NCBI RefSeq assembly: GCF_002269125.1
Contig: NZ_NQKI01000012.1
Coordinates: forward strand, 1-64,000
Source: Pseudomonas lundensis
GTDB lineage: Bacteria; Pseudomonadota; Gammaproteobacteria; Pseudomonadales; Pseudomonadaceae
Direction of reading: 5' to 3'
DNA: 64,000 nt
Part shown: positions 61,358 through 64,000 of the stretch, in pieces
Position numbering within the stretch: the stretch's first letter is position 1
How the letters are laid out: each line of letters opens with the position of its first letter
Notes under the pieces: model-generated
What the model was told of the DNA's origin: nothing
The model's input: the letters and a program-made list of their open reading frames with translations, nothing else
Databases searched by the model: none
Made by a program: the position numbers and the translations under genes

Positions 61358-61807
61358 ATGGCCTATTGGTTGATGAAATCCGAGCCTGACGAGTTCTCGA
61401 TCAACGACTTGCAGAAAATCGGTGAAGCCCGCTGGGACGGGGTCCGTAACTACCAGGCGCGTAACTTCATGCGTGCTATGGCGGTGGGCGATGAGTTCTT
61501 TTTCTACCATTCCAGTTGCCCGCAGCCTGGCATTGCAGGGATTGGCCGCATCGTCGAAGCCGCTTACCCCGACCCAACCGCGCTCGACCCCGAAAGCCAT
61601 TACTTCGACCCCAAAGCCAGTACCGAGAAAAACCCGTGGAGTGCGTTGCAAGTGGCCCACGTGCAAACCTTTCCTCAGGTGATCAAGCTCGATTATCTAA
61701 AACAACAGACGGCGCTGGCCGAGATGCCCCTGGTCCAAAAAGGCAGCCGTCTTTCAGTCATGCCCGTCACAGCCGAACAATGGGCGACGGTACTGACACT
61801 GCTCTGA
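61358..61807 (+). CDS. EVE-domain protein
   Basis: A 149-residue single EVE domain (PUA/YTH-like fold). It begins AYWLMKSEPDEFSINDL, typical of the family, then RWDGVRNYQARNFMRAM and FFYHSSC, which line the pocket for a modified base in DNA or RNA. A role in reading modified nucleotides is inferred from structure of the family. GGAG stands nine bases before the ATG. It is conserved at this place near the cyclo-ligase gene. Confidence 0.9.
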   Translation: MAYWLMKSEPDEFSINDLQKIGEARWDGVRNYQARNFMRAMAVGDEFFFYHSSCPQPGIAGIGRIVEAAYPDPTALDPESHYFDPKASTEKNPWSALQVAHVQTFPQVIKLDYLKQQTALAEMPLVQKGSRLSVMPVTAEQWATVLTLL

Positions 61808-61973
61808 CACACAGCCAACACCTGTAGGCACAAGCGTGCCCCGGCACACAGTAAAAATCACTTCGGCAATACCGCCCATTAGCGTCTAGGCTTTGGCCTT
61901 CCTTTGACTGGCATCAAACCGCCCCGGCAGTGAGACCGTCAAACTAGAGCGCTCTGTGAGACAGGATGTTGGC

Positions 61974-62939
61974 ATGTCGAAGAACCACCGTGTATCCCAT
62001 TATTTCGTTATTCCGTTGGTGATCCTGCTGGTGGCAGCAGGCGGGTTCGGTTACTGGAAATCCCAGCATGACCGCCTCCCCGAAGGCATCAGCATGGGCA
62101 ACGGCCGACTCGAATCCACGGAAGTCCAAATCGCCGCCAAAATCCCCGGCCGCCTTGCCGAAGTGCTGGTCGACGAAGGTGATCGCGTGACCAAGGGCCA
62201 ACTCCTGGCCCGCATGGACACACGCACCCTCGAGGCCTCGCGTAATCAGGCCGAGGCCGAGGTGCTGCGGGCCCGGCAAACCCTGGCTGCCAACGAGGCC
62301 AACGTACAACTGCGCCAAAGCGAAAAGCTGCTCGCCAGTCAGGAGCTCAAACGTTTCCGGCAACTGGCCCAGCGCGGCTTTGCCAGTGGCCAGCAACTGG
62401 ATCAGCAACAGGCTCGTTTTGACACCAGCAACGCTGCCGTAGTCGCTGCACAAGCTCAAGTGGCCGCCGCCAGGGCCGCGATTCACGCCAGCGAAGCTCA
62501 AGTAGCGCAGCTCACCAGCGAAATCGACGACAGCAGCCTGCGCGCGCCCATCGACGGCGTGATCCAACTGCGCCTTGCCGAGCCCGGCGAAGTACTGGGC
62601 TCGGGCGGACGCGTGTTCATGATGATCGACCCCAGCGACCAGTACATGAACCTGTACTTACCCGCCTCGGTGGTCGGCAAACTGACCGTCGGCGCGCAGG
62701 CACGCATCCTGCTCGACGCCCTGCCCGACAAGCCCCTACCCGCAAAAATCAGTTTCGTGGCGGCCAAATCGCAGTTCACCCCAAAAGAAGTCGAAACCCG
62801 CGACGAGCGTCAAAAACTGGTGTTCCGCGTCAAACTTCGCCTGACCGATCCGAGCGCCGTGCCGCAAGCCAAGCCCGGCATGCCGGGCGCCGGTTACGTG
62901 CGCACTGCCGACGTGGACTGGCCGGCTAATCTGCAATGA
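61974..62939 (+). CDS. HlyD-family membrane-fusion protein
   Basis: Periplasmic adaptor of 321 residues for an ABC exporter. One N-terminal membrane helix is at about 10-27; a lipoyl-like half (QIAAKIPGRLAEVLVDEGDRVTKGQLLARMD, core cited) is followed by a long coiled-coil hairpin rich in Ala and Gln (about 85-190) and the second lipoyl half SSLRAPIDGVIQLRLAEPGEV. It closely fits the YhiI/HlyD partner of RbbA-type transporters; its stop overlaps the next start. Confidence 0.9.
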   Translation: MSKNHRVSHYFVIPLVILLVAAGGFGYWKSQHDRLPEGISMGNGRLESTEVQIAAKIPGRLAEVLVDEGDRVTKGQLLARMDTRTLEASRNQAEAEVLRARQTLAANEANVQLRQSEKLLASQELKRFRQLAQRGFASGQQLDQQQARFDTSNAAVVAAQAQVAAARAAIHASEAQVAQLTSEIDDSSLRAPIDGVIQLRLAEPGEVLGSGGRVFMMIDPSDQYMNLYLPASVVGKLTVGAQARILLDALPDKPLPAKISFVAAKSQFTPKEVETRDERQKLVFRVKLRLTDPSAVPQAKPGMPGAGYVRTADVDWPANLQ

Positions 62940-64000
62940 GCGACCTGGCCCTCAACGCCAGTGGCATCAGCCACCGTTACGGCAAGCAGCAGGCGCTGCT
63001 CGATATCTCCTTCAGTTTGCCCAAAGGCACGCGCTGCGGGCTGATCGGCCCGGACGGTGCGGGCAAGTCGAGCTTGCTGGGGCTGATTGCCGGGGTCAAA
63101 AAGCTTCAGCAAGGCAGCCTTGAAGTGCTTGGCGGGCCGATTGACGATCGCCGCCATCGCAACACGCTCTACCCGTTGATTGCTTTCATGCCCCAAGGGT
63201 TGGGCGGCAACCTGTACCCGGAGTTGTCGATCAGCGAAAACATTCGCTTTTTCGGCACCTTGTTTGGTCTGTCCAAAGACGACTGCGAACAACGCATGGC
63301 CAACTTGCTCAAGGCCACGGACCTTGAGCGATTTGCCGAACGTCCGGCGGGTAAGTTGTCCGGCGGGATGAAGCAAAAGCTCGGGCTGTGTTGCGCGCTG
63401 ATTCACGAGCCCGACCTGCTGATCCTTGACGAACCCACCACCGGCGTCGACCCGCTTTCCCGTCGGCGCTTCTGGGAACTGGTTGACGACGTACGCAGCC
63501 AGCGCCCGCAGCTGACTTTGCTGGTTGCCACGGCCTACATGGAAGAGGCGGAACAGTTCGAGCACTGCCTGATGCTCGACCGCGGCACATTGATTGCTAC
63601 CGGGCTCACGCAGGAACTGGCGGCGATCACTGCCACCGGCAAACTGGACGAAGCGTTTACCCACTATCAGGGCGACACCGGCCACAGCAACGAACCGTTG
63701 GTGATTCCGCCACGGGTCAGCGACAACAGCGATATCGCCATCGAAGCCCATGACCTGACCCTCAAATTCGGCGATTTTACCGCCGTGAATAACGTCAGTT
63801 TCGCCATCGGACGCGGCGAAATCTTCGGTTTTCTGGGCTCCAACGGTTGTGGCAAAACCACCACCATGAAAGTGCTGACCGGGCTTATGCCCGCCACCGA
63901 AGGCAGCGCCAAACTGCTCGGTAATCCGGTGGATGCCAAAGACCTGGCTACGCGCAAACGCGTGGGTTTCATGTCTCAGAGCTTCTCGCTGTATGGCGAG
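62936..64000 (+). CDS. RbbA/YhiH-type ABC transporter, 5' part
   Basis: Start of a large fused ABC transporter that runs beyond the window; 355 codons are seen. Two ATPase domains are visible: the first has Walker A GPDGAGKSS near residue 40, signature LSGGMKQKLGLCCAL near 140 and Walker B LLILDEPTTGVDP; the second begins near 265 with Walker A GSNGCGKTT. A permease domain is expected downstream. In the first Walker A the residue after Gly-Pro is Asp, a common variant. The protein works with the HlyD adaptor just upstream in drug or lipid export. Confidence 0.9.
   Translation, partial: MSDLALNASGISHRYGKQQALLDISFSLPKGTRCGLIGPDGAGKSSLLGLIAGVKKLQQGSLEVLGGPIDDRRHRNTLYPLIAFMPQGLGGNLYPELSISENIRFFGTLFGLSKDDCEQRMANLLKATDLERFAERPAGKLSGGMKQKLGLCCALIHEPDLLILDEPTTGVDPLSRRRFWELVDDVRSQRPQLTLLVATAYMEEAEQFEHCLMLDRGTLIATGLTQELAAITATGKLDEAFTHYQGDTGHSNEPLVIPPRVSDNSDIAIEAHDLTLKFGDFTAVNNVSFAIGRGEIFGFLGSNGCGKTTTMKVLTGLMPATEGSAKLLGNPVDAKDLATRKRVGFMSQSFSLYGE

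Overview
The window is chromosomal DNA of a Pseudomonas, most likely from the fluorescens/fragi side of the genus. The evidence is gene content and order: ygfB-pepP-ubiH-ubiI lies opposite zapA, 6S RNA and 5-formyl-THF cyclo-ligase, next to an iron ABC transporter and gcvT/gcvH, an order I recall from the PA5213-PA5232 region of P. aeruginosa. Genus-typical genes (bphO-bphP, OprD-family porin, DUF1272, DUF2388, FdhD/FdhF) and a moderately high GC content agree. Identification is by eye only; no database was searched.

Layout. 0.3-5.4 kb: small hypothetical, arsB, DUF1272, then the bacteriophytochrome operon bphO-bphP. 5.5-10.1 kb, minus strand: an IclR regulator, a HutG-type ureohydrolase and gltS as one operon, preceded by gabP with its own terminator. 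10.6-14.8 kb: a cationic amino-acid ABC transporter (ATPase, binding protein, two permeases) and a methyltransferase gene rich in DnaA-box sequences. 14.9-17.9 kb: a periplasmic hydroxyisourate hydrolase and a GlcG/HbpS-like protein diverging from an HprRS/CusRS-type two-component system, with a perfect HprR-type palindrome between them. 18-28 kb: tRNA-Thr, an autotransporter, a lipoprotein hydrolase, an OprD porin, a DsbA-family protein, a TonB siderophore receptor behind Fur-like boxes, and agmatine deiminase.

28.5-38 kb: rmlB-rmlD, the C4-dicarboxylate sensor/regulator dctB-dctD, a thioesterase-like gene, then a 1.5-kb inserted bacteriocin cassette, then cysQ-nudE and yrfG. The cassette holds a short S-type-pyocin-domain protein ending in a colicin E3-type 16S rRNase domain plus a small immunity-type gene. 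It lies between two ~308-bp direct repeats, each carrying the 3' ends of the thioesterase-like gene and of cysQ. This is the clearest acquired module in the window.

38-50 kb: a BON-LysM protein, LysR-fdhD-fdhF, a glycine-zipper protein, a membrane-protein/24-residue-peptide pair behind what looks like a complete sigma-54 control region (palindrome, IHF site, -24/-12 promoter), an Lrp regulator diverging from an ACT-like protein, an orphan GspE/PulE ATPase, a decayed SPFH-NfeD gene pair, DUF2388 and a DegT aminotransferase. 50-64 kb: gcvH, gcvT, iron(III) ABC transporter, ubiquinone hydroxylases, pepP, ygfB, zapA, 6S RNA, cyclo-ligase, EVE protein and the start of an HlyD/RbbA-type export system that runs off the window.

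Four or more copies of a REP-like element (core CTCGTGCCTCGCCAGCG) lie between genes. No CRISPR array, integrase, transposase or prophage was seen.
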